From NCBI RefSeq assembly GCF_001435775.1, contig NZ_AZFK01000016.1, positions 19,346 to 83,345 on the forward strand: a DNA stretch of 64,000 nt, written 5' to 3'. This document shows positions 28,443 to 36,531 of this stretch, in pieces. The position numbers and the translations under genes are program-made. The stretch comes from Limosilactobacillus ingluviei DSM 15946 (GTDB lineage: Bacteria > Bacillota > Bacilli > Lactobacillales > Lactobacillaceae). How positions within the stretch are numbered: position 1 is the first letter of the stretch; every line of letters begins with the position of its first letter. A model generated the notes under the pieces. That model saw only the letters and a program-made list of their open reading frames with translations. It did no database searches and was not told where the DNA came from.

Positions 28443-28901
28443 ATGGGAAATAAGGAACGACGAAAGTTAATTAAAAATTTGATTGCGGCCGAAAAAATCA
28501 GCACGCAAGATGAACTATTAAAGCGGCTCAAAGCGGCGGGGGTGGAAGCAACCCAAGCGACCATTTCACGCGATCTGCATGCGCTCAACGTCGCCAAAGT
28601 CAGCGATGGCAATGGCCGTTCTTATTACGCACAATTAGAAGTTGCGGCCCCCAAGATCGATCAGCGCTTGTATGATGCGATTGAAAATACGGTCGAGTCG
28701 ATTACGATGGTTCAGTTTATGAACGTGATTAAAACGACGCCGAATTCCAATTATGCCACGATTCTGGCGGGCTTGTTTGATGACAGTCAAATGACTGAAA
28801 TTACGGGGACCTTGGCTGGAAATGACACTTTAATCACGATCAGCAAGTCACCAGAAGAAGCGCAAGTCATCAATCAATTAGTCTTAGATCACATGAACTA
28901 A
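28443..28901 (+). CDS. argR: Arginine repressor ArgR
   Basis: A 152-residue regulator with the winged-helix DNA-binding domain (ISTQDELLKRLKAAGVEATQATISRDLHALNVAKV) and the C-terminal hexamerisation and arginine-binding domain. The arginine-contact motif, normally AGDDT, reads AGNDT here, so the first aspartate is replaced. No arginine gene is adjacent. The ATG at 28443 follows AAGGGGTG. It may be one of two ArgR paralogues, as seen in some lactobacilli (inference). Confidence 0.9.
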   Translation: MGNKERRKLIKNLIAAEKISTQDELLKRLKAAGVEATQATISRDLHALNVAKVSDGNGRSYYAQLEVAAPKIDQRLYDAIENTVESITMVQFMNVIKTTPNSNYATILAGLFDDSQMTEITGTLAGNDTLITISKSPEEAQVINQLVLDHMN

Positions 28902-28902
28902 C

Positions 28903-28945
28903 AAAAAGCCTGGTTTACCTCACTGCGAAGTAAACCAGGCTTTTT
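28903..28945. terminator. Bidirectional terminator between argR and the ArsR gene
   Basis: AAAAAGCCTGGTTTAC pairs perfectly with GTAAACCAGGCTTTTT; it ends in T on both strands and serves both convergent genes. Confidence 0.9.
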
Positions 28946-28956
28946 CGATTAGGTGG

Positions 28957-29259
28957 TTAGCGACCGAGGTTGCGATCCTCAATCGCATCGGCAATTAAGG
29001 CCATAATTTGCGGGCTGGTTAATTGGTAGACCATATTTTTTCCCCGCCGGCTGGCCGTGACCAGCTTTTTTTGTTTCAACAATTGCAATTGGTGGGAGAC
29101 CGCCGACTGTTCCCAATCCAAGGCTTGGCTGATTTCTGAAACGGTCATCCGGTTTTGCATCAGTAAGTAGAGCAATTGCAATCGCTTGGGGTGGCCAAGA
29201 ATTTTAAAGAGCGAACTGACCCGTTCGAGCTCATCTTGCCGTAATGATTGATAGTTCAT
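28957..29259 (-). CDS. ArsR-family transcriptional regulator
   Basis: A 100-residue winged-helix repressor with ILGHPKRLQLLYLLMQNRMTVSEISQALDWEQSAVSHQLQLLKQKKLVTASRRGKNMVYQL, the full ArsR/SmtB fold. The usual CVC metal site of ArsR/CadC is not present in helix 3 (ALDWEQSAVS), so the ligand is unclear; a metal site elsewhere or a redox signal is possible. It stands alone, downstream of the LysM-protein gene in the same direction. Confidence 0.88.
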   Translation of the reverse strand: MNYQSLRQDELERVSSLFKILGHPKRLQLLYLLMQNRMTVSEISQALDWEQSAVSHQLQLLKQKKLVTASRRGKNMVYQLTSPQIMALIADAIEDRNLGR

Positions 29260-29283
29260 CGCCAGTCGTCCCTTCTTAATTGG

Positions 29284-29319
29284 AAAAGACAGCCGCTGTA
29301 TTTGACAGCTGCTGTCTTA
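29284..29319 (-). terminator. Terminator after the LysM protein gene
   Basis: A hairpin of eight plus five pairs (AAGACAGC-C-GCTGT with ACAGC-T-GCTGTCTT) is followed by a short T run on the minus strand. It also lies in the ArsR promoter region, so an operator role is an alternative. Confidence 0.55.
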
Positions 29320-29342
29320 AGGTTGTCCGTCTCAGCTCAATG

Positions 29343-31316
29343 CTAGAAAGCTAATTTTTGTCCGACGTAGATGGTGTAAGGCTGGCTGATGTGATTGGTT
29401 TGTGCTAAGTGTTGCCAGTTGACCCCGACTTTTTGGGCAATTTCATAGAGCGTATCCCCCGCGGTCACGGTGTATGCCCCCCGTTTCGCTGTCGTGGTTG
29501 TGACTGACGTGGTCCGGGTAGGAGCCGTAAACTTTAAGGTTTGCCCAACGTAGATTTCGTTGGGATTGCTGATCCCATTTGCTTGGGCCAGGGCTTCGTA
29601 ACTGGTACCGTGAGCGGCGGCAATAGCTGATAAGGTATCGCCCGCCTTAACGGTGTAAGTCCCTTGGTTAGTTGAAGCGGCCGGGGTCGAGGTTGTCGTT
29701 TGGGTAGAGGTATTGGTGGTAGCTTGCAACTTTAAAGTTTGGCCAACGTAGATTTCGTTAGGGTTGCTCAAGTGGTTGAGGCTCGCCAAGTTTTGGTAAG
29801 AAGTTCCATGGTTGGCGGCGATTTGACTTAAGGTGTCCCCCGCTTTAACGGTGTAAGTAGCTGTCGGGGCAGGTTTAGCCGGCGTAGCAGTGGTTGATTG
29901 ACTTGCCGAGGTGGCTTGCTTAATCGTCAGGACTTGGCCGACGTAAATCAGGTTGGGGTTGGCCAACTTATTTAATTGCACCAATTGGTTGACGCTCGTT
30001 TGATGGTTGGCAGCAATTTGACCCAAGGTGTCCCCCGCTTTAACGGTGTACGTTGCAGCCGTGGTCGTGCTGGTGGCTGGGGTAGTGGTTTGCGGTTGGC
30101 TTGGGGTCGCAGCTTGTTGGACCAAAAGCCGTTGACCGACGTAAATCAGGTTCGGGTTGGCCAAGTTGTTCAAACGAGCCAAGGTATTCACGGTCGTTTG
30201 GTAGTTATTGGCAATCCCAGATAAGGTGTCGCCTGCTTTAACCGTGTAGTAACTGGTGCCCCCCGTTGACGTGCTGGTGCCATTGCCAGTGTCACTAGTG
30301 TTGTAAGCATCGTTATTGGCGGCCCCGTTGCCCTTGTTGTTAACGGCGGTTGCCCCCGACAGCGCAATTGAATCTAAGCGGTCCAACCCGTACGTTTGGA
30401 CCAGGTTAATCAAGGCGCTGGCGTAGTTTGGATCGGTCGCGTACCCGTCCGCCCGTAACTTGTTGGCCACGCTGACGTAGCTGGTGTCCCCCAACAGATT
30501 GTGGTAACGACTGTTTTGGTTTAAGAACGCCCCGTGGTCTTCAACGGATTGATCGTTGTTAGCGTAAGCTCGGAAATTGTCATAGATGTAGACACTTTGG
30601 CCATTGTAGACTTCCCGGGTTTGGAGCCGAATCGAGTTCCCGTTGTAGCTCCCCTTGATCCCAAAGAGGTTGTGGGCGGCTGTTGACAGGTATGACGATC
30701 CCCAACCACTTTCCAAAATGGCTTGGGCAACCGTCACCGACGGGAGAACTTGGTAGGTATGCCAACCGTTGATTGCCCCTTGAGCCACACTTTGGATAAA
30801 GGCTTGGCTCTTTGCATTGTTGGAGAAGGTAATGGTGCTTAAATCCACGTTGTTTGTCGTCGCAGCGGCTTTGTACATGGCAACACTGGCCTGGCTGGCT
30901 TCAACGGGGGCGGAAGCAGCGCTGGTGGCAGCTTGGGACGTGGCACTAGCTGCACTTTCATTGGCGCTTTGGGGGGCTTGACTGGCCGCTTCACTGGCAC
31001 TGGTTAAAGTGACCTGATCAGCCGTGGCTGCCACTTGCGCTAATGAAGCTTCACTGGTAGCCGCCGCACTGTTGCTGTCAGCGGCACTGTCATTGCCTGT
31101 TGCGCTGGTGGTTTGATCCGCCGTGCTGGTGGCATCACTGCCGTTTGCGTTCGTAGTTTGTGCTTGGTCCGGCGCAGCTGCTTGATCATCGGCGTGGGCC
31201 ACCGCCCCGCTGGCCGTCAACAGCGTTAACGCACAGACGCTGGCAAAGACCCATTTTTTCCCATTTTTGTACATTTTGTAGTGTAGGTTGTTTAACTCGT
31301 AATTATTTTTCTGCAT
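29343..31316 (-). CDS. Secreted N-acetylglucosaminidase with five LysM domains
   Basis: A cell-wall hydrolase of 657 residues. The N-terminal signal peptide is the KxYKxGKxW type ([11 protein letters not shown], then a hydrophobic stretch ending AVAHADD). A 100-residue Ala/Ser/Thr/Gln-rich spacer follows, then a glucosaminidase domain (FlgJ/GH73-like) with the likely catalytic Glu in [15 protein letters not shown]. Five LysM repeats ([13 protein letters not shown]...NPNxIYVGQxL) separated by Thr/Ser-rich linkers bind peptidoglycan. The ATG at 31316 follows GAGGGGA. It probably acts in cell separation or wall turnover. Confidence 0.92.
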   Translation of the reverse strand: MQKNNYELNNLHYKMYKNGKKWVFASVCALTLLTASGAVAHADDQAAAPDQAQTTNANGSDATSTADQTTSATGNDSAADSNSAAATSEASLAQVAATADQVTLTSASEAASQAPQSANESAASATSQAATSAASAPVEASQASVAMYKAAATTNNVDLSTITFSNNAKSQAFIQSVAQGAINGWHTYQVLPSVTVAQAILESGWGSSYLSTAAHNLFGIKGSYNGNSIRLQTREVYNGQSVYIYDNFRAYANNDQSVEDHGAFLNQNSRYHNLLGDTSYVSVANKLRADGYATDPNYASALINLVQTYGLDRLDSIALSGATAVNNKGNGAANNDAYNTSDTGNGTSTSTGGTSYYTVKAGDTLSGIANNYQTTVNTLARLNNLANPNLIYVGQRLLVQQAATPSQPQTTTPATSTTTAATYTVKAGDTLGQIAANHQTSVNQLVQLNKLANPNLIYVGQVLTIKQATSASQSTTATPAKPAPTATYTVKAGDTLSQIAANHGTSYQNLASLNHLSNPNEIYVGQTLKLQATTNTSTQTTTSTPAASTNQGTYTVKAGDTLSAIAAAHGTSYEALAQANGISNPNEIYVGQTLKFTAPTRTTSVTTTTAKRGAYTVTAGDTLYEIAQKVGVNWQHLAQTNHISQPYTIYVGQKLAF

Positions 31317-31329
31317 AAGTTTAGTCCCC

Positions 31330-31640
31330 TCTTGATATTCCCAGTTTTTGTGTGAATAGCTTTAATTTCAAACGTTGTGGTGATCCCCAAAATTTAAGAA
31401 AATCATAAGGATGCTAACACCTTCAAACTAGCATGATTCCGGGTTCAGGTCAACGAATTTTACCAGCCTTTTTTGCGATCTTAGGCACGGTGAGGTAAAG
31501 TGCTTAATAAGTTTCGAAAAAAGCGGCAAATTCGCCAATTTTGTCAATTTGTGGTTGGTGATTAAAGCGGAAGCAAACGGACGCAGGAAGGCAAACAGCA
31601 CTGGTAATGGGCCGACGGGATTGGTATACTGATGATTGAT
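31330..31640. other. Divergent intergenic region with promoters, no gene seen
   Basis: About 400 bases separate the LysM gene and the LacI-type gene. An extended -10 box TGGTATACT (31622-31630) probably serves the rightward regulator. No plausible gene or structured RNA was recognised; promoter elements for the leftward gene are not clear. Confidence 0.45.
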
Positions 31641-31713
31641 TGGAAATGATAACGCCACCATGCGTTGGTTAAGTGATTTCCCCAATAATTTTTGGTGAGT
31701 GGAGTTTGAAAAA

Positions 31714-32664
31714 ATGGTAGCGAAGTTAAAAGACGTAGCCAAGTTGGCGGGGGTGTCGGTCACGACTGTCTCCCGGGTAATTAACAACTATGGTTCGCTA
31801 AGCAAAAAGACAATTTATAAGGTGCACCAGGCGATGCAAGAGCTGAATTATCAGCCCAATGCTTTGGCCCGGGCGATGCAAGGAAAGCCGTCCAACTTTA
31901 TTGGCCTCATCTTTCCTAATTTGACCAACCCCTTTTACGCGGAATTGGTCAATGAATTAGAGTCCCGGCTGTTTGCTAAAGGATACAAAACAATCATTGC
32001 CTCAGCCGCAGAAAATGAACAAATTGAGCACGAATACTTGGGGATGCTGATGGCTAACCAAGTTGATGGGATTATTTCCGGTTCGCATAATTTGGGGATT
32101 GAAGAATATAAGCAGGTGGGGGCCCCGATTGTTTCTTTTGACCGGTATTTGGCAGAAGGGATTCCGATTGTCACGTCAGATAGCTACAGTGGTGGGCGCT
32201 TGGCGGCCGATTATTTGGTGAACTGGGGTTGCCAAAACTTAGCGGTCTTAATTGATGAAGACACCTCTTCGTCACCGACCATCAACCGGGTCCAAGGGGT
32301 GGTTGATTACATGAATGAGCATGACTTTGAATACACCCCCCTGGATGTCAATGAAATTCAGGTCGAAGAAGTTTTCCCGGGTGATTTTGACGGGGTCTTG
32401 GCACCGGATGATGAATTTGCTTTGCAGATTCGCAGCTTAGCCGAGCGAGCGGGGAAAGTCTTTGGAAAGGACTTTATTGTTACCGGCTACAACGGCTCAC
32501 ACCTGGTTCAAAAAATTGCCCCCGATTTGCCAACGGTAGTCCGACCCGTTGACAGCTTAGCAGATGAATTGATTGATACCTTATTAAAACGGATTGCCGA
32601 CCCCACCAAGCCTTTGCCATCAAAGGAATTACCGGTCCGGCTGGCTAATCCGTTGCCAAATTAA
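31714..32664 (+). CDS. LacI-family transcriptional regulator
   Basis: A 316-residue sugar-type repressor. The N-terminal helix-turn-helix and hinge (KLKDVAKLAGVSVTTVSRVINNYGSLSKKT) are followed by a periplasmic-binding-protein-like sensor (IGLIFPNLTNPFYAELVNELE). ATG 31714 lies nine bases after GGAG. No sugar gene adjoins it, so it either regulates itself or acts at a distance; the ligand is unknown. A bidirectional terminator follows. Confidence 0.9.
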   Translation: MVAKLKDVAKLAGVSVTTVSRVINNYGSLSKKTIYKVHQAMQELNYQPNALARAMQGKPSNFIGLIFPNLTNPFYAELVNELESRLFAKGYKTIIASAAENEQIEHEYLGMLMANQVDGIISGSHNLGIEEYKQVGAPIVSFDRYLAEGIPIVTSDSYSGGRLAADYLVNWGCQNLAVLIDEDTSSSPTINRVQGVVDYMNEHDFEYTPLDVNEIQVEEVFPGDFDGVLAPDDEFALQIRSLAERAGKVFGKDFIVTGYNGSHLVQKIAPDLPTVVRPVDSLADELIDTLLKRIADPTKPLPSKELPVRLANPLPN

Positions 32665-32701
32665 AAAGCACAGGGGCCGCAGCGGCGTTCCCTGTGCTTT
32701 T
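32664..32701. terminator. Bidirectional terminator
   Basis: AAAAGCACAGGG pairs with CCCTGTGCTTTT around a 14-base loop; it lies between the LacI-type gene and the small minus-strand gene. Confidence 0.85.
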
Positions 32702-32716
32702 GGTTTTTGAGCGGGC

Positions 32717-32905
32717 TTAACGTTGGGAGTCCATGAACTTGCGCAATAATCCGGCTTCTTCTTCGGTGGCTTGGCTGGCTTGGGACTTGATATCGTGGAC
32801 CCGTTCAACTGACAGTTGGCTGCCAAAGGCAACTTGATTGTCAATCAGATCAAATTCCTTTTCAAAATTAATGATTTCCATTGACAGGTTGTTTGATTCG
32901 TCCAT
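32717..32905 (-). CDS. Small acidic protein of unknown function (62 aa)
   Basis: An open frame (MDESNNLSMEIINFEKEF...) with a strong AGGAGG site eight bases before its ATG and a terminator behind it, so I regard it as real. The sequence is acidic and mostly helical in character, with a Glu-rich end (ATEEEAGLLRKFMDSQR) and no signal peptide, membrane segment or known motif. It stands alone and is divergent from the next membrane-protein gene. Confidence 0.65.
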   Translation of the reverse strand: MDESNNLSMEIINFEKEFDLIDNQVAFGSQLSVERVHDIKSQASQATEEEAGLLRKFMDSQR

Positions 32906-33058
32906 TATAAGGCCTCCTGGAAATTTCCGTAAAAGTGATAACTTTTATCATTTTACCCCATTGATCTCGGATTGGCCAATCTTAAATTCAGGGTAAGTGT
33001 GGTACAATGCTAACATAACGGCAGAATGCTGACTCTGGTAAAAGGATGGAGACAAATA

Positions 33059-33679
33059 ATGACATGGAATTGGTTAGGCTGGTTGCTTTGGCTTGGGGCC
33101 TTGGTATACCTGTGTTGGGTCATTCACTATATTCGGGTGCACCAATTGATGCTGATTGCCAAGACCGGGAATCGCTTAGATAAAATGTTGATGGCCAAAT
33201 ACGTGGGCTTTTTATTGGTAGCCTTTTGCTGGGTTGGCGGGATGTATTATTTAACGTTTGCCCGGTCCGTTGATTACCGGGATCAAGCGGCAGTTAAAGT
33301 CACGACCCAGTATGCGCCGTTGCAATTAAGCAGTGCGGGGGGCGATTATTACTACGTGCTGGGGAATAAGAGTGCTGGTGGCAAACACCAGGTGGCTTCG
33401 TATACGTACGCCACGGCTACCCGCAAAAATACGGTCAGTGCCCGCTATGCGACGGTGGTCACAACGGATGAACTAATTCCGGCGGAGGCCCGGGATTATC
33501 CGTGGCAAGCTGCCCGGTTGCAAAAAGAAGACCGGAATACCACCCATGCCTTTGTTGCCACGATGGATGTTACTTACCGGAATACGGTTTTAAACGGTTT
33601 GGGCTTGCGTGTGAACCGGCCCGCCGGTCAGTACACACTGTTGCGAATTCCCGCACCGGGGTTGTTGAAAGAACAATAA
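33059..33679 (+). CDS. Membrane-anchored protein, LVIS_2131-like
   Basis: A 206-residue protein with two N-terminal membrane segments (about residues 4-22 and 44-64) and an extracellular C-terminal domain of about 140 residues rich in Tyr and Thr. It resembles the uncharacterised LVIS_2131 family of lactobacilli, judged from memory only. ATG 33059 lies behind GGAG; an upstream ATG at 33026 lacks a ribosome site. An extended -10 (TGGTACAAT, ending 33008) is upstream, and efp follows with its own promoter. Confidence 0.65.
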   Translation: MTWNWLGWLLWLGALVYLCWVIHYIRVHQLMLIAKTGNRLDKMLMAKYVGFLLVAFCWVGGMYYLTFARSVDYRDQAAVKVTTQYAPLQLSSAGGDYYYVLGNKSAGGKHQVASYTYATATRKNTVSARYATVVTTDELIPAEARDYPWQAARLQKEDRNTTHAFVATMDVTYRNTVLNGLGLRVNRPAGQYTLLRIPAPGLLKEQ

Positions 33680-33682
33680 CTC

Positions 33683-33710
33683 TGGTCAGGAACGGATTGC
33701 ATGATATAAT
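33683..33710 (+). promoter_or_regulatory. Promoter of efp
   Basis: TGGTCA (33683-33688) and a perfect TATAAT (33705-33710) are 16 bases apart. A leader of about 90 bases precedes efp. Confidence 0.6.
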
Positions 33711-33805
33711 TGTAAAGAATGCCCTGGTTGGGATAAAGCAGCCAGGAACTGAGCATAATTAACGTCGGCTCGTCAGCTTGGGGAGCCTAATGAGGAGGAA
33801 ATACA

Positions 33806-34363
33806 ATGATTCAAACGATTGATTTGAAGAAGGGCATGGTTTTTGAACGCGACGGTAAGTTATTACGGGTCTTAGCCATTAACCACCACAAGCCAGGGAA
33901 GGGGAACACCCTGATGCAAATGGATATTCAAGACTTGCGTTCTGGTTCCATTGTGCACACGACGATGCGGCCATCCGAAAAGGTGGAACAAGTCAACGTT
34001 GACAAGCGCAATGCCCAATACCTCTACGATGAAGGGACCACGTCAGTTTTCATGGACTTGGAAACGTACGAACAATACGAAATTGACCAAGCCCAAATCA
34101 AGGAAGAAAAGAAGTACTTGGTTGAAAACATGGAAGTCTTAATGGAATTCGTGGGCAGCGAATTAGTTGGGATTGAATTGCCAGCGACGGTTACCCTGGA
34201 AGTGGTTGACACGCAACCAGAAATCAAGGGGGCCACGATTGATGGTGGGGGCAAGCCAGCCACGCTGAACACTGGGTTGGTGGTGAACGTGCCATCCTTC
34301 ATCAAGAATGGGGACCAAATCGTGGTTAACACGGCTGATGGGGTTTACAAGTCCCGGGCCTAA
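33806..34363 (+). CDS. efp: Elongation factor P
   Basis: Relieves ribosome stalling at consecutive prolines. The 185 residues have the three beta-barrel domains of the family. The modifiable loop reads KPGKGN with Lys32 at its tip. The closing NTADGVYKSRA is typical. The start follows GAGGAGG. No modification enzyme gene lies in the window, so the state of Lys32 cannot be inferred. Confidence 0.96.
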   Translation: MIQTIDLKKGMVFERDGKLLRVLAINHHKPGKGNTLMQMDIQDLRSGSIVHTTMRPSEKVEQVNVDKRNAQYLYDEGTTSVFMDLETYEQYEIDQAQIKEEKKYLVENMEVLMEFVGSELVGIELPATVTLEVVDTQPEIKGATIDGGGKPATLNTGLVVNVPSFIKNGDQIVVNTADGVYKSRA

Positions 34364-34381
34364 TCGCCACTTAAAGCAAGG

Positions 34382-34412
34382 AAAAAGGGACGCTACTCAG
34401 CGTCCCTTTTTT
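34382..34412. terminator. Bidirectional terminator between efp and nnrE
   Basis: GGGACGCT/AGCGTCCC with a four-base loop is flanked by AAAAA and TTTTTT. Confidence 0.9.
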
Positions 34413-34419
34413 ACTTGCT

Positions 34420-35052
34420 TTATAGATCATAAATTCCAATGTGATCGGCGACGATGATGTGCCCTGCCTGTGCTTCTCCGGCCGGGGTCGTCAAGCCAAC
34501 TTTCAGGTAGGCTAAGGTGACGGTGGAGGCGGCCGTAACAGCGGTTCCCATGGCTTCGCCAGTATCGGTGTTCATTCCCGAAGGAAGGTCAATGGCAACG
34601 ATCGGGGCCGCGGCTTGGTTCATGGCATCGATCAAGTCAGCATAGTGGCCCTCAACTGGGCGATCAATGCCGATCCCCAAGAGGGCATCGACGATGAGGG
34701 TGGCTTCGCTTAACACGGCGGGATCGGTCGTGACCGGCAGTTGGTAATATGCACAGGCGTGCTGTTGAACCCGGTTGGCCTCACTGGCTTGGGTTGGCGG
34801 CAGAGCGAACAGCAACTTGACGGGGGTCCCGGCTAAGTGGAGCAGGCGGGCAACCGCTAAACCATCGCCCCCGTTATTCCCGTTGCCAACGACCACCACT
34901 ACTTGGTGGCGTTTTTCCTTTGGCAACGCCAAGATGTGGTCGGCCACGGCCAGGGCCGCCCGTTCCATTAAAACCAGGGCCGGAATCCCGACTTCTTCGA
35001 TGGTGTGGCGATCAAGGGCTTGCATTTCTTTGGCAGTAACAACTTTGGTCAT
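34420..35052 (-). CDS. nnrE: NAD(P)H-hydrate epimerase
   Basis: Epimerises damaged NAD(P)HX so that a dehydratase can repair it. A YjeF_N domain of about 210 residues: VVVVGNGNNGGDGLAVARLL is the nucleotide-binding loop and VDALLGIGIDRPVEG and AIDLPSGMNTDTGE follow. The dehydratase domain (NnrD) often fused in bacteria is absent and must be elsewhere. I choose ATG 35052 because GGAAGGG is nine bases away; ATG 35061 sits on top of that site. Confidence 0.92.
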   Translation of the reverse strand: MTKVVTAKEMQALDRHTIEEVGIPALVLMERAALAVADHILALPKEKRHQVVVVVGNGNNGGDGLAVARLLHLAGTPVKLLFALPPTQASEANRVQQHACAYYQLPVTTDPAVLSEATLIVDALLGIGIDRPVEGHYADLIDAMNQAAAPIVAIDLPSGMNTDTGEAMGTAVTAASTVTLAYLKVGLTTPAGEAQAGHIIVADHIGIYDL

Positions 35053-35189
35053 CAGCTTCATCCCTTCCTAAAGCGGGCGGTGGGGCATTCGCGTGGCGCC
35101 CGTCAATCCTAAGTGGTAAGATACCTTTATCTTACCACGGAATGAAGCGCTTGCAGATCGCCAAACGAAATTAAATGAGGTAAATCAAG

Positions 35190-35516
35190 ATGAGCAAAAA
35201 GAATCAATATGAGGTACAACGGTTCTATGGGGTGCCCGTGGAAGCTGATGCCAACGGGACGTACCAGTTAAAATTAGATCCCCATGGTGAGTTTAAAGTC
35301 CATACTTGGCGGACCGGCAAGCACACCAAGGGGAAATTCACGGGGGTTGGACAATTAATGCTAACGGAAAACAACTTACCGGTGGTGATTTTAAAGGCCG
35401 AGCCAATGGCGTTTAAGGATCGCCACACGGAAACGCCTTTGCAACGCTTTTTAACGGTGGCAGTGACCCCAGCGGTTTTAGCGATGGCACAACACGAGTG
35501 GGGGGAACCGCAATGA
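35190..35516 (+). CDS. Hypothetical protein (108 aa), first gene of a small operon
   Basis: Not recognised. A soluble, slightly basic protein with beta-rich character in the middle (KLDPHGEFKVHTWRTGKHTKGKFTGVGQLMLTENNLPVVILKAEP). No membrane segment or catalytic motif is visible. Its stop overlaps the ATG of the oxidoreductase gene by four bases (ATGA), so they are translated together. Confidence 0.8.
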   Translation: MSKKNQYEVQRFYGVPVEADANGTYQLKLDPHGEFKVHTWRTGKHTKGKFTGVGQLMLTENNLPVVILKAEPMAFKDRHTETPLQRFLTVAVTPAVLAMAQHEWGEPQ

Positions 35517-36196
35517 AAACGTTAGTTGTCGTGGGGCACCCGGCCTTGGCGGACTCAAGCACCCAGCCTTTTTTAAAGGCGTTGAGTCAGGATTTAGCGC
35601 TTTGGCACCCGTTAGCGGCACCGTTCGACCCCTACAATGAGCGGCAAGCATTATGGCAAGCCGACCGGATTATTCTCCAGTTTCCCTTGTATTGGTATAG
35701 CGTCCCGGCGATTATGAAACAGTGGCTGGATGAAATTTTTGATGACGCTTTGCTCGGACCGGATCATACCCGTTTAGCGGGGAAGGAATTAGGGGTAGTC
35801 GTGAGCTTGGGCCGGCCTAGGGATGAATTTGGCGCCGGTCAAAAGCAGGGGTTTACGATCGATGAGTATTTGCGGCCCTTGCAAGGCTTGGCTCAAGCTA
35901 CCGGGATGGGGTGGCTGCCACCGCTAGTGATCAGCCAATTTGCCTATCAAACCGAAGCTCAGCGCCAAGGTCTGGCGGTGGCCTACCAGCAGTATCTAAC
36001 GCTGCCCCAACCCAGTCGGTTTGCGGATCGCGTACAGTGGTTGGCCACGCGGTTAGACCAGTTGGCCCAGCAAGTGACGGCCCCAAAAGAGCGCCAAAAA
36101 TTGGCGCAACTGCGCGCGGTGCTGTTGGCTCAACAAGCCGAATTGGATGATTTAACCGCGAACCTGCGCTTGGTACGTGAAACGGAGGAATTTTAA
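35513..36196 (+). CDS. NAD(P)H-dependent flavin oxidoreductase (flavodoxin fold), with C-terminal helical tail
   Basis: Probable FMN-dependent quinone or general-purpose reductase. The first 175 residues fit the KefF/MdaB type: KTLVVVGHPALADSSTQPF, then QFPLYWYSVPAIMKQWLDEIF, which forms the flavin site. About 50 extra residues at the C-terminus are helical and rich in Ala/Gln/Leu (LAQLRAVLLAQQAELDDLTANL), unusual for the family. ATG 35513 overlaps the preceding stop, and the next small gene begins in its stop (TAATG). Confidence 0.85.
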   Translation: MKTLVVVGHPALADSSTQPFLKALSQDLALWHPLAAPFDPYNERQALWQADRIILQFPLYWYSVPAIMKQWLDEIFDDALLGPDHTRLAGKELGVVVSLGRPRDEFGAGQKQGFTIDEYLRPLQGLAQATGMGWLPPLVISQFAYQTEAQRQGLAVAYQQYLTLPQPSRFADRVQWLATRLDQLAQQVTAPKERQKLAQLRAVLLAQQAELDDLTANLRLVRETEEF

Positions 36197-36369
36197 TGAA
36201 TGAGGAATGGGTGAACCAAACGGTAGCGGAATTACAAGCCGCGTTGCCAGCTTATGCGGACCGGGCGCTTTTGGCCCAATTGCAGGTGGTATTAGCTGAG
36301 CAACAGCACCGGTTGGATTTGGCCGCCGCCGAATTGGATGGCCGGGCGTGGAGCAAACGGAATTGGTAA
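36196..36369 (+). CDS. Small helical protein (57 aa), third gene of the oxidoreductase operon
   Basis: It begins MNEEWVNQTVAELQAALPAY and ends GRAWSKRNW. Its ATG shares one base with the stop of the oxidoreductase gene, and GGAGG lies seven bases upstream, so it is very likely translated. Its middle (LAQLQVVLAEQQHRLDLAAAEL) resembles the C-terminal tail of the oxidoreductase, suggesting a duplicated helical segment. Function unknown; it could be a partner of that protein. Confidence 0.75.
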   Translation: MNEEWVNQTVAELQAALPAYADRALLAQLQVVLAEQQHRLDLAAAELDGRAWSKRNW

Positions 36370-36469
36370 AGCCAAACCAAGCCGGCCCACTGGCTGGCGA
36401 TCCCAACGGATGACCAAAAAGCTGAAGGGCTGCAAGCGAAAAAGTTTCATTTTTCCTTTACAAAGTTAA

Positions 36470-36525
36470 GCGAATATTATAAGATACTTAACGTGATTTT
36501 GTTCGTTAATAATTGGAAAGGGAGA
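36470..36525 (+). promoter_or_regulatory. Possible PurR box upstream of the purine permease
   Basis: On the minus strand ATTAACGAACAAA (about 36497-36510) matches the Firmicute PurBox AWWWCCGAACWWT at most positions, and a weaker CGAAT half lies upstream. A -10-like TATAAG is between them. Suggestive only. Confidence 0.35.
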
Positions 36526-36531
36526 GAAACT

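Noticed and set aside
31428..31787. 119-codon minus-strand frame upstream of the LacI-type gene
   Set aside because: It overlaps the start of the LacI-type gene and its promoter and has no ribosome site.
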